Source: Paenibacillus sp. BJ-4 | Lineage (GTDB): Bacteria; Bacillota; Bacilli; Paenibacillales; Paenibacillaceae | Assembly (NCBI RefSeq): GCF_020404765.1 | Contig: NZ_JAIVEM010000006.1 | Coordinates: forward strand, 186,001-250,000 | Direction: 5' to 3' | DNA: 64,000 nt | Shown: positions 26,917 to 35,556 of the stretch, one piece after another | Numbering within the stretch: position 1 is the first letter of the stretch | Layout of the letters: every line of letters starts with the position of its first letter | The notes under the pieces: generated by a model | Told to the model about the DNA's origin: nothing | Databases searched by the model: none | The model's input: the letters and a program-made list of their open reading frames with translations, nothing else | Made by a program: the position numbers and the translations under genes

Positions 26917-28365
26917 ATGTCGAACGATAAACAGTTTGTCGAGGAAATTACGCCACAGAGCGAAGATTTTTCCCGATGGTATATTGACGTTATTAAAAAA
27001 GCAGAACTGATGGATTATTCCCCGGTTCGCGGGTGTATTGTATTCCGCCCAGATGGTTTTGAAATTTGGGAGCATATCAAGGAAGCCATGGATGTTCGTT
27101 TCAGAGAGACGGGGCATCGAAATGCCTATTTTCCAATGTTCATCCCCGAAAGCTTTTTCCAAAAGGAAAAAGAGCATGTGGAAGGATTTAATCCTGAGCT
27201 TCCTTGGGTAACCGAGGCTGGTGGGGAAAAGCTGGAAGAGCGTCTTGCAATCCGTCCGACTTCAGAAACGATGATTGGACATATGTACTCCAAATGGATT
27301 CAATCCTATCGAGATCTGCCTGTGCTGATTAACCAATGGGCTAACGTAGTACGCTGGGAAAAACGGACACTGCCTTTCTTGCGTACAAGTGAATTTTTGT
27401 GGCAAGAAGGCCACACGGCTCATGAAACAGAGGAAGAAGCACGTGAAGAAACGATGAAAATGCTGGAAGTGTACCGTGAGGTTATCGAAGAAGTTCTGGC
27501 TATTCCAGTTATTACTGGACAAAAAACACCATCCGAAAAATTTGCAGGTGCGAAGGATACCTTCTCGCTGGAAGCGATGATGAAGGATGGGCGTGCAGTA
27601 CAGGCTGGGACTTCGCATTATATGGGGACTAATTTCGCGGTTGCATTTGACATTAAATATTTAAGCCGTGAAAACAATCTGGAATTCGCACATACAACTT
27701 CATGGGGAACAAGTACACGTTTGATTGGTGCACTGATTATGGTCCATGGAGACGACCGCGGTCTGGCTTTGCCTCCTAAAGTTGCACCTACGCAAGTCGT
27801 TATGGTTCCAATCGGACCACCTAAGAAGCGTGATGCAGTTATCGCGCGTGCAGATGAACTGTTCGCTGAGTTGAAGCAAGCAGGTGTACGTGTGAAAATG
27901 GACGACCGCAGCGATGTAAGTCCAGGCTGGAAATTTAACGAATATGAAATGCGCGGTGTACCGGTACGTTTGGAAATCGGACCTCGTGATATGGAAAACG
28001 GTGTTTGCGTACTCGTATCCCGTATTAGCGGCGAGAAAAAAGTTGTACAGCAGGACAACCTGGTAGAGGAAGTCCAAGCAATGCTCGTACAGGTACAACA
28101 GGAAATGTATGATCGTGCGAAGAGTTTTATGGAAGAAAACTTCTATTCCGTCGATACGCTGGATGAAATGAAGGCGCTCATGGAAGAAAAACGTGGCTTT
28201 ACTTTGGCAGGTTGGTGTGGATCTGAGGAATGTGAAGACAAGGTCAAAGAAGTGACAGGTGCTACAAGCCGTAATATACCGTTTAAAACAACCGAGCAAA
28301 AGACCACATGTCTGTGCTGTGGTAAACCAGCCAAGCATACTGTAGTGTTCGCACGGGCGTACTAA
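26917..28365 (+). CDS. proS: Prolyl-tRNA synthetase, archaeal/eukaryal-like type
   Basis: Charges tRNA-Pro. At 482 aa, without the roughly 180-residue editing insertion of bacterial-type ProRS, it belongs to the short archaeal/eukaryal-like class. Class II motifs are visible: RGCIVFRPDGFEIWEHI (motif 1), VVRWEKRTLPFLRTSEFLW (motif 2) and the motif 3 region TSWGTSTRLIGALIMVHGDD. The C-terminal extension carries Cys residues (WCGSEECED, then TCLCCGKPAKHTV) expected to form a zinc-binding fold, and it ends in the typical aromatic FARAY. GGGAGGA lies 11 bases before the ATG. No T-box leader fits in the 51-base gap after rseP. Confidence 0.95.
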   Translation: MSNDKQFVEEITPQSEDFSRWYIDVIKKAELMDYSPVRGCIVFRPDGFEIWEHIKEAMDVRFRETGHRNAYFPMFIPESFFQKEKEHVEGFNPELPWVTEAGGEKLEERLAIRPTSETMIGHMYSKWIQSYRDLPVLINQWANVVRWEKRTLPFLRTSEFLWQEGHTAHETEEEAREETMKMLEVYREVIEEVLAIPVITGQKTPSEKFAGAKDTFSLEAMMKDGRAVQAGTSHYMGTNFAVAFDIKYLSRENNLEFAHTTSWGTSTRLIGALIMVHGDDRGLALPPKVAPTQVVMVPIGPPKKRDAVIARADELFAELKQAGVRVKMDDRSDVSPGWKFNEYEMRGVPVRLEIGPRDMENGVCVLVSRISGEKKVVQQDNLVEEVQAMLVQVQQEMYDRAKSFMEENFYSVDTLDEMKALMEEKRGFTLAGWCGSEECEDKVKEVTGATSRNIPFKTTEQKTTCLCCGKPAKHTVVFARAY

Positions 28366-28482
28366 TTAAGAAGTAAAGCAAACCCATTATACTCACTTCA
28401 TTTTCTCTGCCAGCAGTATAACTGTACGTGGCAATGCCCCGTAGGATTTATATTGCCGTGATGGAGGGGTGAGGTGGGCTAC

Positions 28483-28527
28483 GAAAAGCTTTTGCGGTCG
28501 GAGATTTTTTTGACGCAGAAGCTTTTC
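28483..28527 (+). repeat. Inverted repeat in the proS-polC gap
   Basis: GAAAAGCTTTTGCG (28483-28496) pairs with CGCAGAAGCTTTTC (28514-28527), 14 bp with one G-U pair; the 17-base loop contains a run of seven T. There is no T-tract after the right arm, so a standard + strand terminator is unlikely. The rest of the 254-base gap holds no gene. Confidence 0.6.
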
Positions 28528-28619
28528 ATGTTTTCAGAATGTAGAATTGAACATGAGGAGAACGGCTGTACATTATGAAGACAGCTAGGCTAGCATCAAT
28601 AGAAAATGGGGGGAGAGCC

Positions 28620-31600
28620 ATGGGCGGAGCTGAAGAAAAGAGAAAGCGGCTGGAACTGCTGATGAAACAGGTTGTGATGCCTGCAGGAGTGGTTGAACCT
28701 TACTTTTTGGACGGTTGGATTGATCAGGTGGAAATTAGCCGTACCAATAAGGATTGGAATATCATCATTGTCAAGGAGACACTGGTTCCCGCTCAGGTGT
28801 ACCGTACGTTTTGCATTCAGGTACAGGAAAAGATGAATCACATCGCTAAAATAACGTTTCAGTTTCATTATAGTGAGCAGGTTCAACCTGGTGATATCAT
28901 TGGCGAATATTGGAAGCTTTTTTTGGAGTGGGTGCATCGTGAAATTCCCTCTGTAAACGGTTGGATGAATCGGGCTGTGCATGAGTGGGAAGATGGGCTA
29001 TTCATACTGACGATGAGCGATAGCATGTCGCTGGAACTGGCACGTAAAAAACAGATTGACCAAGCTATTATCAAATTTTACGACAAATATTTTGGACTTT
29101 CCATGCGCGTTAAAATTCAGGTGGGGGAAAGTAACCAGGAGGCTTTGCAGCAGTTCCAAGAGAAGAAGATGCAGGAAGAACGCGAAGTTATTCAGAAGAT
29201 GATGGAAAGTATGGAATCTGAATTGCCGCCTGAAGATGAGGAAGAGGGAGACGTCCGGCTTCAATTTGGTTATGAAATCAAAGAACCACCTGTTCCGATG
29301 CAGGATATTCAGGACGAAGAAAAGAAGGTCACGTTACAGGGGACGATCTTCGGTCTGGATAGTAAAGAGCTGCGTAATGGTAGTACACTGTTTACATTCT
29401 ATTTGACGGACTTTAGTGATTCGCTACAGATGAAAATGTTTGCAAAAACAAAAGAAGATCTAAAGATACTTAGCCTGCTGGCTAACGGAAAATGGGTCAA
29501 AGTCCGCGGTCGAGTAGAATACGATCGTTTTATGCAAATTCCCGAGCTGGTTATGATTCCTTCCGATCTGGTTGAAGTACAGGCTCCACCTACTCGTAAG
29601 GATAATGCAGAGGAAAAGCGGGTTGAGTTCCATCTGCATACGAAGATGAGCGCAATGGATGCTGTAGCCTCGATTGACCAATATGTTAAAACAGCCGCCA
29701 AATGGGGGCACAAAGCGATTGCGGTCACCGATCATGGTGGTGTGCAATGCTATCCTGATGCTGCTAAGGCAGCAAAGAAAAACGGAATTAAAATGATCTA
29801 CGGCATTGAGGCCAATGTGGTTAATGATGCAGTTGAGGTTGTGATGCAGGCACAGCCGTTAAATTTGAAAACAGCGACTTATGTCGTTTTTGATATTGAA
29901 ACTACGGGTTTGTCGGTCACGCAAAATAAAATCATTGAGATAGCGGCTGTCAAAATGCATGAAGGCAAGGAAGTTGACCGTTATGCTACCTTTGTTAATC
30001 CGCATGAGCGTATCCCCTACAATATCCAGCAACTGACCAACATTAACGATGAAATGGTCAAGGATGCACCGGATGTGGAACCAGTTATGAAGGAGTTCGT
30101 GGCTTTTGCTGGCGATGCTGTGTTGGTTGCCCATAATGCGAGATTTGATGTCGGTTTTATCCAGGCGACTCTTCGAAAGATGGGTTTGCCTGAAATGACC
30201 AATCCGGTACTGGATACACTGGAACTGGCGCGTTTGCTTTTTCCAACCATGAAGAATCACCGCTTGAATACGCTGACGACTAAATATAAGGTTGCGCTTG
30301 AAAGCCATCACCGGGCCATTGATGATACGGTTGCGTTGACAGAGGTGTTGAATGGTTTGTTGAATGATGCTGAACAAATTAAAGGTATGAAAATGCTCGA
30401 CCGCTTGAATGACTATGTGGGAAAGGATTTATCGACCGCTCGTCCGTTCCACTGCTGCATTTATGCCCTTAATCCGATAGGTAAAAAAAATCTGTACAAG
30501 CTGGTATCGATGTCTCATACCGAATATTTTAAACGTGTGCCTTGTATTCCTAAATCAAAATTGTCGGAAATGAGAGACGGACTGCTCATCATTTCCGGCT
30601 GCGAAAAAGGAGAATTTTTCGAGGCCGTGTTGAACAAATCCGAGGAAGAAGCCGAGGAAATCGCACAGTTTTATGATGTGCTGGAGATTCAACCTTTAAC
30701 GATGTATATGCATCTGGTGGAAAAGCAGCTCGTAAGCGGACCTGATGCTCTGAAAACGGCCATACGCAAAGTATGCGAAATAGGAAAACGACTTGATAAG
30801 CCTGTGATTGCTACAGGCAATGTCCACTATTTGGAGACTCGCGATAAGCTGTACCGTGATATCACCATTCACGGCATTACGGGATTTAGCCCGCTAAAGG
30901 ATATCCGTAAGCCGGATGCTCATTTACGGACAACGGATGAAATGCTGGCGGAGTTCGAGTTTTTGGGTGAGGAAAAAGCTTATGAGGTCGTTGTGACAAA
31001 CACGATCGAGCTTGCGGACCGTTTTGAGGAACTGGAACTGTTCCCTGACAAGCTGTTTACGCCATTGCTGGACGGAGCAGACGAGGAAATCCGTAATACA
31101 TGCTATGAGACGGCTCAATCCATTTATGGTGAACCCTTGCCTGAGGTCGTTGTAGCTCGCCTTGAAAAAGAATTGGAACCTATTATTAAATACGGTTTCT
31201 CCGCTAACTATCTCATTTCCGAGCGTCTGGTTAAAAAGTCTAATCAGGATGGATACCTGGTAGGTTCACGGGGGTCTGTTGGCTCTTCTGTGGTAGCTAC
31301 TTTTCTCGGTATTTCTGAGGTTAATCCATTGCCTGCCCATTACATTTGCGGTAATCCTGAATGCAGACACAGCGAATGGTTTTTGGACGGTAGTGTGCCG
31401 AGCGGGTTTGACTTGCCAGATAAAAACTGTCCGAATTGCGGGGGCAAGCTCAAGGGTGAGGGACAGGATATACCCTTTGAAACGTTCCTCGGCTTTAAAG
31501 GAGATAAAGTTCCCGATATTGACTTGAACTTCTCCGGAGAATATCAGCCTGTCGCACATAACTATACGAAAGTACTGTTTGGTGAGAAAAGTGTTTTCCG

Positions 31601-32936
31601 TGCAGGAACCATCGGTACGGTTGCCGAGAAAACGGCGTTTGGTTTTGCAAAAAAATATGAAGAGGCACACCATAAAAAATGGCGCGGGGCTGAGCTGAAC
31701 AGGCTGGCTTCCGGCTGTACAGGTGTAAAACGCAGTACCGGACAGCATCCAGGCGGGATCGTTGTTGTTCCCGATTATATTGAGGTCGAGGACATTACAC
31801 CGGTGCAATATCCGGCTGATGATACGAGTTCAGAATGGAAAACGACGCATTTTGATTATCACGCTTTTGATGCGAATTTACTCAAGCTCGATATTCTGGG
31901 CCATGATGATCCGACTATGATGAGGATGCTTCAAGATTTGACCGGGGTTGATCCTACGACGATTCCCATGAATGATCCTAAGGTAATGAGCATGTTCAAC
32001 TCCACGGAGGCACTCGGTGTAACACCGCAGCAAATCCGTACACCTGTCGCAACCTATGGTGTACCGGAGATGGGAACAAAGTTTGTACGCCAGATGCTGG
32101 TAGAGTCGCAGCCGAGTTCTTTTGCCGATTTACTGCAAATATCCGGTTTGTCTCACGGTACGGGTGTATGGCTGGGGAACGCGCAGGAATTGATCAAAAA
32201 TAATACCTGCAACATCAAGACCGTAATTGGTTGCCGGGATGATATCATGCTGTTTTTGATTTACAAGGCGGGAATGGATGCGGGTCTGGCCTTTAAAATT
32301 ACGGAGAGCGTGCGTAAAGGTAAGGGACTTAGTGCCGAATGGATTGAGGAAATGAAAAAATGCAAGGTGCCACAGTGGTACATTGATTCCTGTCTGAAAA
32401 TCCAATACATGTTTCCGAAGGCGCATGCTGCAGCCTATGTTATTTCAGCGGTGCGTACAGCGTATTTCAAGCTGTATCATCCGATTGAATATTATGCGAC
32501 TTACTTCTCAGTACGTGCAGCCGATTTTGATATTGAACTGTGCTGTCAGGGGTATGATGCGATAGCGCGTAAGATTGTCGAAATCGAGCAGCTCGGTTTT
32601 CAGGCACCACCAAAGGAAAAAGGGATGCTGCCAATCCTGGAAATGGCTTTGGAAATGACGGCTCGCGGTTTCAGTTTCAAATCCATTGATTTGTACCGTT
32701 CCGAAGCTACACGCTTCAAAGTGGATGGAGATTCGCTCATCCCTCCGTTCGGAGCCCTTCAGGGGATTGGTGACAATGCGGCGCGTAACATCGCAGCTGC
32801 CCGTGAACAGGGTGAGTTTTTGTCTGTCGAGGATTTTCAGCAAAAGTCGAAGGCCAGTAAAACCATTGTCGAAATGCTGTCCCAGATGGGATGCTTCCGT
32901 GGTCTGCCAGAGAGTAATCAGCTGTCTCTGTTTTAA
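28620..32936 (+). CDS. polC: DNA polymerase III alpha subunit, Gram-positive PolC type
   Basis: Replicative polymerase with built-in proofreading. I use ATG 28620 (GGGGGGAG 4 bases upstream) because it gives 1438 aa, essentially the length of B. subtilis PolC; ATG 28575 would add 15 residues. Domains: N-terminal and OB regions (1-330), PHP domain starting VEFHLHTKMSAMDAVAS split by the DEDD exonuclease (VFDIETTG with D425), PHP remainder, a four-Cys zinc site (CGNPECRHSEWF, then CPNCGGKL), and the polymerase core with catalytic D966 and D968 in PDIDLNFSGEYQ. The C-terminus ends GCFRGLPESNQLSLF, carrying a clamp-binding QLSLF. Confidence 0.98.
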   Translation: MGGAEEKRKRLELLMKQVVMPAGVVEPYFLDGWIDQVEISRTNKDWNIIIVKETLVPAQVYRTFCIQVQEKMNHIAKITFQFHYSEQVQPGDIIGEYWKLFLEWVHREIPSVNGWMNRAVHEWEDGLFILTMSDSMSLELARKKQIDQAIIKFYDKYFGLSMRVKIQVGESNQEALQQFQEKKMQEEREVIQKMMESMESELPPEDEEEGDVRLQFGYEIKEPPVPMQDIQDEEKKVTLQGTIFGLDSKELRNGSTLFTFYLTDFSDSLQMKMFAKTKEDLKILSLLANGKWVKVRGRVEYDRFMQIPELVMIPSDLVEVQAPPTRKDNAEEKRVEFHLHTKMSAMDAVASIDQYVKTAAKWGHKAIAVTDHGGVQCYPDAAKAAKKNGIKMIYGIEANVVNDAVEVVMQAQPLNLKTATYVVFDIETTGLSVTQNKIIEIAAVKMHEGKEVDRYATFVNPHERIPYNIQQLTNINDEMVKDAPDVEPVMKEFVAFAGDAVLVAHNARFDVGFIQATLRKMGLPEMTNPVLDTLELARLLFPTMKNHRLNTLTTKYKVALESHHRAIDDTVALTEVLNGLLNDAEQIKGMKMLDRLNDYVGKDLSTARPFHCCIYALNPIGKKNLYKLVSMSHTEYFKRVPCIPKSKLSEMRDGLLIISGCEKGEFFEAVLNKSEEEAEEIAQFYDVLEIQPLTMYMHLVEKQLVSGPDALKTAIRKVCEIGKRLDKPVIATGNVHYLETRDKLYRDITIHGITGFSPLKDIRKPDAHLRTTDEMLAEFEFLGEEKAYEVVVTNTIELADRFEELELFPDKLFTPLLDGADEEIRNTCYETAQSIYGEPLPEVVVARLEKELEPIIKYGFSANYLISERLVKKSNQDGYLVGSRGSVGSSVVATFLGISEVNPLPAHYICGNPECRHSEWFLDGSVPSGFDLPDKNCPNCGGKLKGEGQDIPFETFLGFKGDKVPDIDLNFSGEYQPVAHNYTKVLFGEKSVFRAGTIGTVAEKTAFGFAKKYEEAHHKKWRGAELNRLASGCTGVKRSTGQHPGGIVVVPDYIEVEDITPVQYPADDTSSEWKTTHFDYHAFDANLLKLDILGHDDPTMMRMLQDLTGVDPTTIPMNDPKVMSMFNSTEALGVTPQQIRTPVATYGVPEMGTKFVRQMLVESQPSSFADLLQISGLSHGTGVWLGNAQELIKNNTCNIKTVIGCRDDIMLFLIYKAGMDAGLAFKITESVRKGKGLSAEWIEEMKKCKVPQWYIDSCLKIQYMFPKAHAAAYVISAVRTAYFKLYHPIEYYATYFSVRAADFDIELCCQGYDAIARKIVEIEQLGFQAPPKEKGMLPILEMALEMTARGFSFKSIDLYRSEATRFKVDGDSLIPPFGALQGIGDNAARNIAAAREQGEFLSVEDFQQKSKASKTIVEMLSQMGCFRGLPESNQLSLF

Positions 32937-32965
32937 TTCGTACCACAGTAGTCAAGCTCTGGCAC

Positions 32966-32994
32966 TTGTCACATAACTACGGTTATGTTATAAT
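32966..32994 (+). promoter_or_regulatory. Near-consensus sigma-A promoter of the rimP-nusA-infB operon, with a dyad in the spacer
   Basis: TTGTCA (32966-32971), exactly 17 bases, then a perfect TATAAT (32989-32994). An inverted repeat ACATAAC-TACG-GTTATGT (32971-32988) fills the spacer, and a T-tract follows the -10 box. The same DNA could thus serve as a promoter, an operator, or a terminator of polC. Start of transcription would be near base 33001, some 250 bases before rimP. Confidence 0.75.
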
Positions 32995-33000
32995 TTTTTT

Positions 33001-33248
33001 GGTAATCATGGAGATAAAACCGTTGCTAAAAGAGTGGGGAAACCCACTCTTTACTGTTTGATATACAGTTACAACGTGAAAACGTTATTTTTGGGCCAAA
33101 AACCGGTAAGCCGGTTTATTTGCAGTGAGCCCGAAATGAACATTACATCAAATAAAAATGGAAAATGCCGGTGATGAAGAAGCATTGTCCATAGTAATGG
33201 GGCGTCTTTTTTCACCACAGGAAAGTTTACTTTTGGAGGTTATAATCT
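33001..33248 (+). promoter_or_regulatory. Structured 5' leader of rimP
   Basis: About 250 bases without a gene between the promoter and rimP. Three hairpins are readable: AAAGAGTGGG-GAAA-CCCACTCTTT (33029-33052, perfect 10 bp with a GNRA loop), AACGT-GAAA-ACGTT followed by ATTTTT (33073-33092), and AAACCGG-TAAG-CCGGTTT (33100-33117). The second has a T-tract and could act as a weak terminator. The region resembles a regulated leader, but I do not recognise a named family. Confidence 0.55.
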
Positions 33249-33710
33249 TTGAGCACACCAAAGATCAAATCAGCAGTAGAAGAAATGGCCCAACCTTATC
33301 TCGATGAGCATGGCTTTGAACTGGTCGATGTCGAGTATGTTAAAGAGGGCAGCAATTGGTTTCTTCGCGTTTTTGTAGACAAAGACGGAGGAATTGATCT
33401 GGACGACTGTAGTATGATCAGTGAGTATCTGGGCCAAAAGCTGGATGAGAATGATCCGGTTTCTACAGCATATTTTCTGGAGGTATCTTCACCAGGCGCC
33501 GAAAGACCGCTGAAAAAAGCGGAGGACGTTGCTAAAGCGGTAGGCAAAAATGTATTTGTTACTACATACGAGCCGATCAACGGCCTGAAGGAATTTGAAG
33601 GTCGTCTGCTTTCTTTTGAGGATGGAGAGCTTACCGTTCAAAGCGGACAAAAGAAGCATGCCATACCTTATGAAAAGGTAGCTGGTGCAAGGCTCGCGAT
33701 CATATTTTAA
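33249..33710 (+). CDS. rimP: Ribosome maturation factor RimP
   Basis: Needed for 30S subunit maturation. 153 aa from TTG 33249, with GGAGG 9 bases upstream. Family features are FELVDVEYVKEGSNWFLRVF, IDLDDCSMISEYL and YFLEVSSPGAERPLKKAED. It heads the rimP-nusA-rnpM-ylxQ-infB-rbfA operon, as in Bacillus (ylxS). Confidence 0.97.
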   Translation: MSTPKIKSAVEEMAQPYLDEHGFELVDVEYVKEGSNWFLRVFVDKDGGIDLDDCSMISEYLGQKLDENDPVSTAYFLEVSSPGAERPLKKAEDVAKAVGKNVFVTTYEPINGLKEFEGRLLSFEDGELTVQSGQKKHAIPYEKVAGARLAIIF

Positions 33711-33810
33711 TTCGGATTTGATTGTTGCTGTTTGACATGACTTCATGTATTTTACCTCGTGTGCTGACCAGGACACAGGTGCCATCATTTGAAAGGGGGA
33801 GCAGTAATCC

Positions 33811-34908
33811 ATGAGTATGGATTTTATTGAAGCAATGAACGAGTTGGAAAGAGAAAAGGGGATCAGCAAGGATGTGCTGTTTGAGGCCATTGAAGCAGCC
33901 TTGATTTCCAGCTACAAACGGAATTTCAACACTGCACAGAACGTGCGTGTTGATATGAACCGCAACTCGGGAGTCATTAAGGTATATGCGCGCAAGCTGA
34001 TTGTTGAGGAGGTATTGGACCCTCGCACCGAGATTTCGTTGCCGGCAGCTCGTGAAATTAATCCGCATTTTCAGTTGGAAGATATCGCTGAAATTGAAGT
34101 TACACCACGTGATTTTGGACGGATTGCTGCACAAACAGCGAAGCAGGTCGTGACCCAACGTATCCGCGAAGCGGAACGGGGATTGATCTACAACAAGTTT
34201 GTGGACAAGGAAGAAGATATTGTAACAGGTACAGTACAGCGCCAAGACCCACGCAATATTTATATTGATTTGGGCAAGGTAGAAGCGGTTTTGCCGTTGA
34301 GCGAGCTGATGCCAAATGAGAAATTTAATCATCTGGATCGAATCAAGGCTTATATTACCAAGGTAGAGAACACAACTAAAGGACCGCAAATTATGCTGTC
34401 CCGCTCACATCCGGGTCTGCTTAAGCGTTTGTTTGAACTCGAAGTGCCTGAAATTTTTGACGGTGTTGTAGAGATTCGTTCTGTGGCGCGGGAAGCAGGC
34501 TTCCGTTCTAAAATCGCGGTTCATTCCCGCAATGAAGAAGTTGATCCGGTAGGCTCCTGTGTAGGACCTAGAGGAACACGGGTACAAACTATTGTGAATG
34601 AGCTGCGTGGTGAAAAAATCGACATCGTGCGCTATTCCGATAACGTTGATGAATACGTTGCTAATGCGTTAAGCCCTTCTAAAGTACTTGAAGTACAGGT
34701 GTTTGAAGAAGAAAAGATGGCACGCGTCATTGTACCGGATTATCAGCTTTCTCTGGCTATTGGCATTAAAGGGCAGAATGCTCGTCTTGCTGCTAAGCTT
34801 ACGGGCTGGAAAATTGATATTAAGAGTGAAACACAGGCGGAGGAAGAGCTTGGCAGACCAAGAACATCCACCGATGAAATGCATCAGGATTCCGTGTCAG
34901 TAGATTAA
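33811..34908 (+). CDS. nusA: Transcription termination/antitermination factor NusA
   Basis: RNA polymerase pausing, termination and antitermination factor. 365 aa of the short Gram-positive form: N-terminal RNAP-binding domain (MDFIEAMNELEREKGI), an S1 domain (EDIVTGTVQRQDPRNIYIDL) and two KH domains (DPVGSCVGPRGTRVQTIVNE; LAIGIKGQNARLAAKLTGWK). No acidic repeats at the C-terminus. AAAGGGGGAG precedes ATG 33811; an ATG two codons later is equally possible. Confidence 0.98.
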   Translation: MSMDFIEAMNELEREKGISKDVLFEAIEAALISSYKRNFNTAQNVRVDMNRNSGVIKVYARKLIVEEVLDPRTEISLPAAREINPHFQLEDIAEIEVTPRDFGRIAAQTAKQVVTQRIREAERGLIYNKFVDKEEDIVTGTVQRQDPRNIYIDLGKVEAVLPLSELMPNEKFNHLDRIKAYITKVENTTKGPQIMLSRSHPGLLKRLFELEVPEIFDGVVEIRSVAREAGFRSKIAVHSRNEEVDPVGSCVGPRGTRVQTIVNELRGEKIDIVRYSDNVDEYVANALSPSKVLEVQVFEEEKMARVIVPDYQLSLAIGIKGQNARLAAKLTGWKIDIKSETQAEEELGRPRTSTDEMHQDSVSVD

Positions 34909-34931
34909 GCGGAGTGTAGGGGGGTTAATGC

Positions 34932-35240
34932 ATGAAACAGAGAAAGATACCTTTGCGCAAATGTGTGGCCTGTCATGAAATGATGCCAAAGAAGCAGTTG
35001 ATCCGTGTCGTCAAAACCCCTGAAGACGAAGTGCTGATTGACTTGACCGGTAAAAAGTCAGGACGCGGCGCTTACTTGTGCGGCAAAGCCGCCTGCTTCA
35101 AGCTGGCTCAAAAAAGTAAGGCACTGGATCGAGCATTGAAGCACTCGGTTCATCCTGATATCTATGAGCAGCTAAGTCGTGATTTTGCTGCCGTCGAGGA
35201 AGAATTCCTGGCGGCACAAGGCAGCGTGCAGGATGAGTAA
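34932..35240 (+). CDS. rnpM: RNase P modulator RnpM (YlxR)
   Basis: A 102 aa DUF448 protein. MKQRKIPLRKCVACHEMMPK and SGRGAYLCGKAACFKLA are diagnostic, with Cys residues in both. YlxR of B. subtilis has been renamed RnpM because it binds RNase P RNA and modulates its activity; that function is taken from the family. The gene overlaps ylxQ by 8 bases and keeps the conserved nusA-ylxR-ylxQ-infB order. Confidence 0.94.
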   Translation: MKQRKIPLRKCVACHEMMPKKQLIRVVKTPEDEVLIDLTGKKSGRGAYLCGKAACFKLAQKSKALDRALKHSVHPDIYEQLSRDFAAVEEEFLAAQGSVQDE

Positions 35241-35556
35241 GGCGCTGTCTGGATTGGGTCTTGCCATGAGAGCTGGCAAGCTGCTAACAGGTGATGAGAT
35301 CGTTTATAAAGCGATCAGGTCTTCAGAAGCCAAGCTGGTCATTCTTGCGAAAGATGCTTCAATGAATACTCAAAAGAAATTCCGCGACAAATGCGGGACG
35401 TACAAAATCCCCTTATTGATAGGATTTGACCGGGAAAGCTTGGGAAGCAGTATCGGCAAACCTGAACGGGTGGTGCTGGCTGTGACAGATCAAGGATTCG
35501 CGAAATTGATCATGAAACATGCGGGGATAATGTCGGAGGTGGAGTATATTGAGTAA
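35233..35556 (+). CDS. ylxQ: L7Ae-family RNA-binding protein YlxQ
   Basis: A 107 aa L7Ae/L30e-family protein, expected to bind kink-turn RNA. ATG 35233 is chosen since it gives [22 protein letters not shown], the usual N-terminus, and overlaps the rnpM stop by 8 bases; the longer in-frame ORF from 35179 is rnpM sequence out of frame. [10 protein letters not shown] and [13 protein letters not shown] are family motifs. It overlaps infB by 8 bases. Confidence 0.93.
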   Translation: MSKALSGLGLAMRAGKLLTGDEIVYKAIRSSEAKLVILAKDASMNTQKKFRDKCGTYKIPLLIGFDRESLGSSIGKPERVVLAVTDQGFAKLIMKHAGIMSEVEYIE

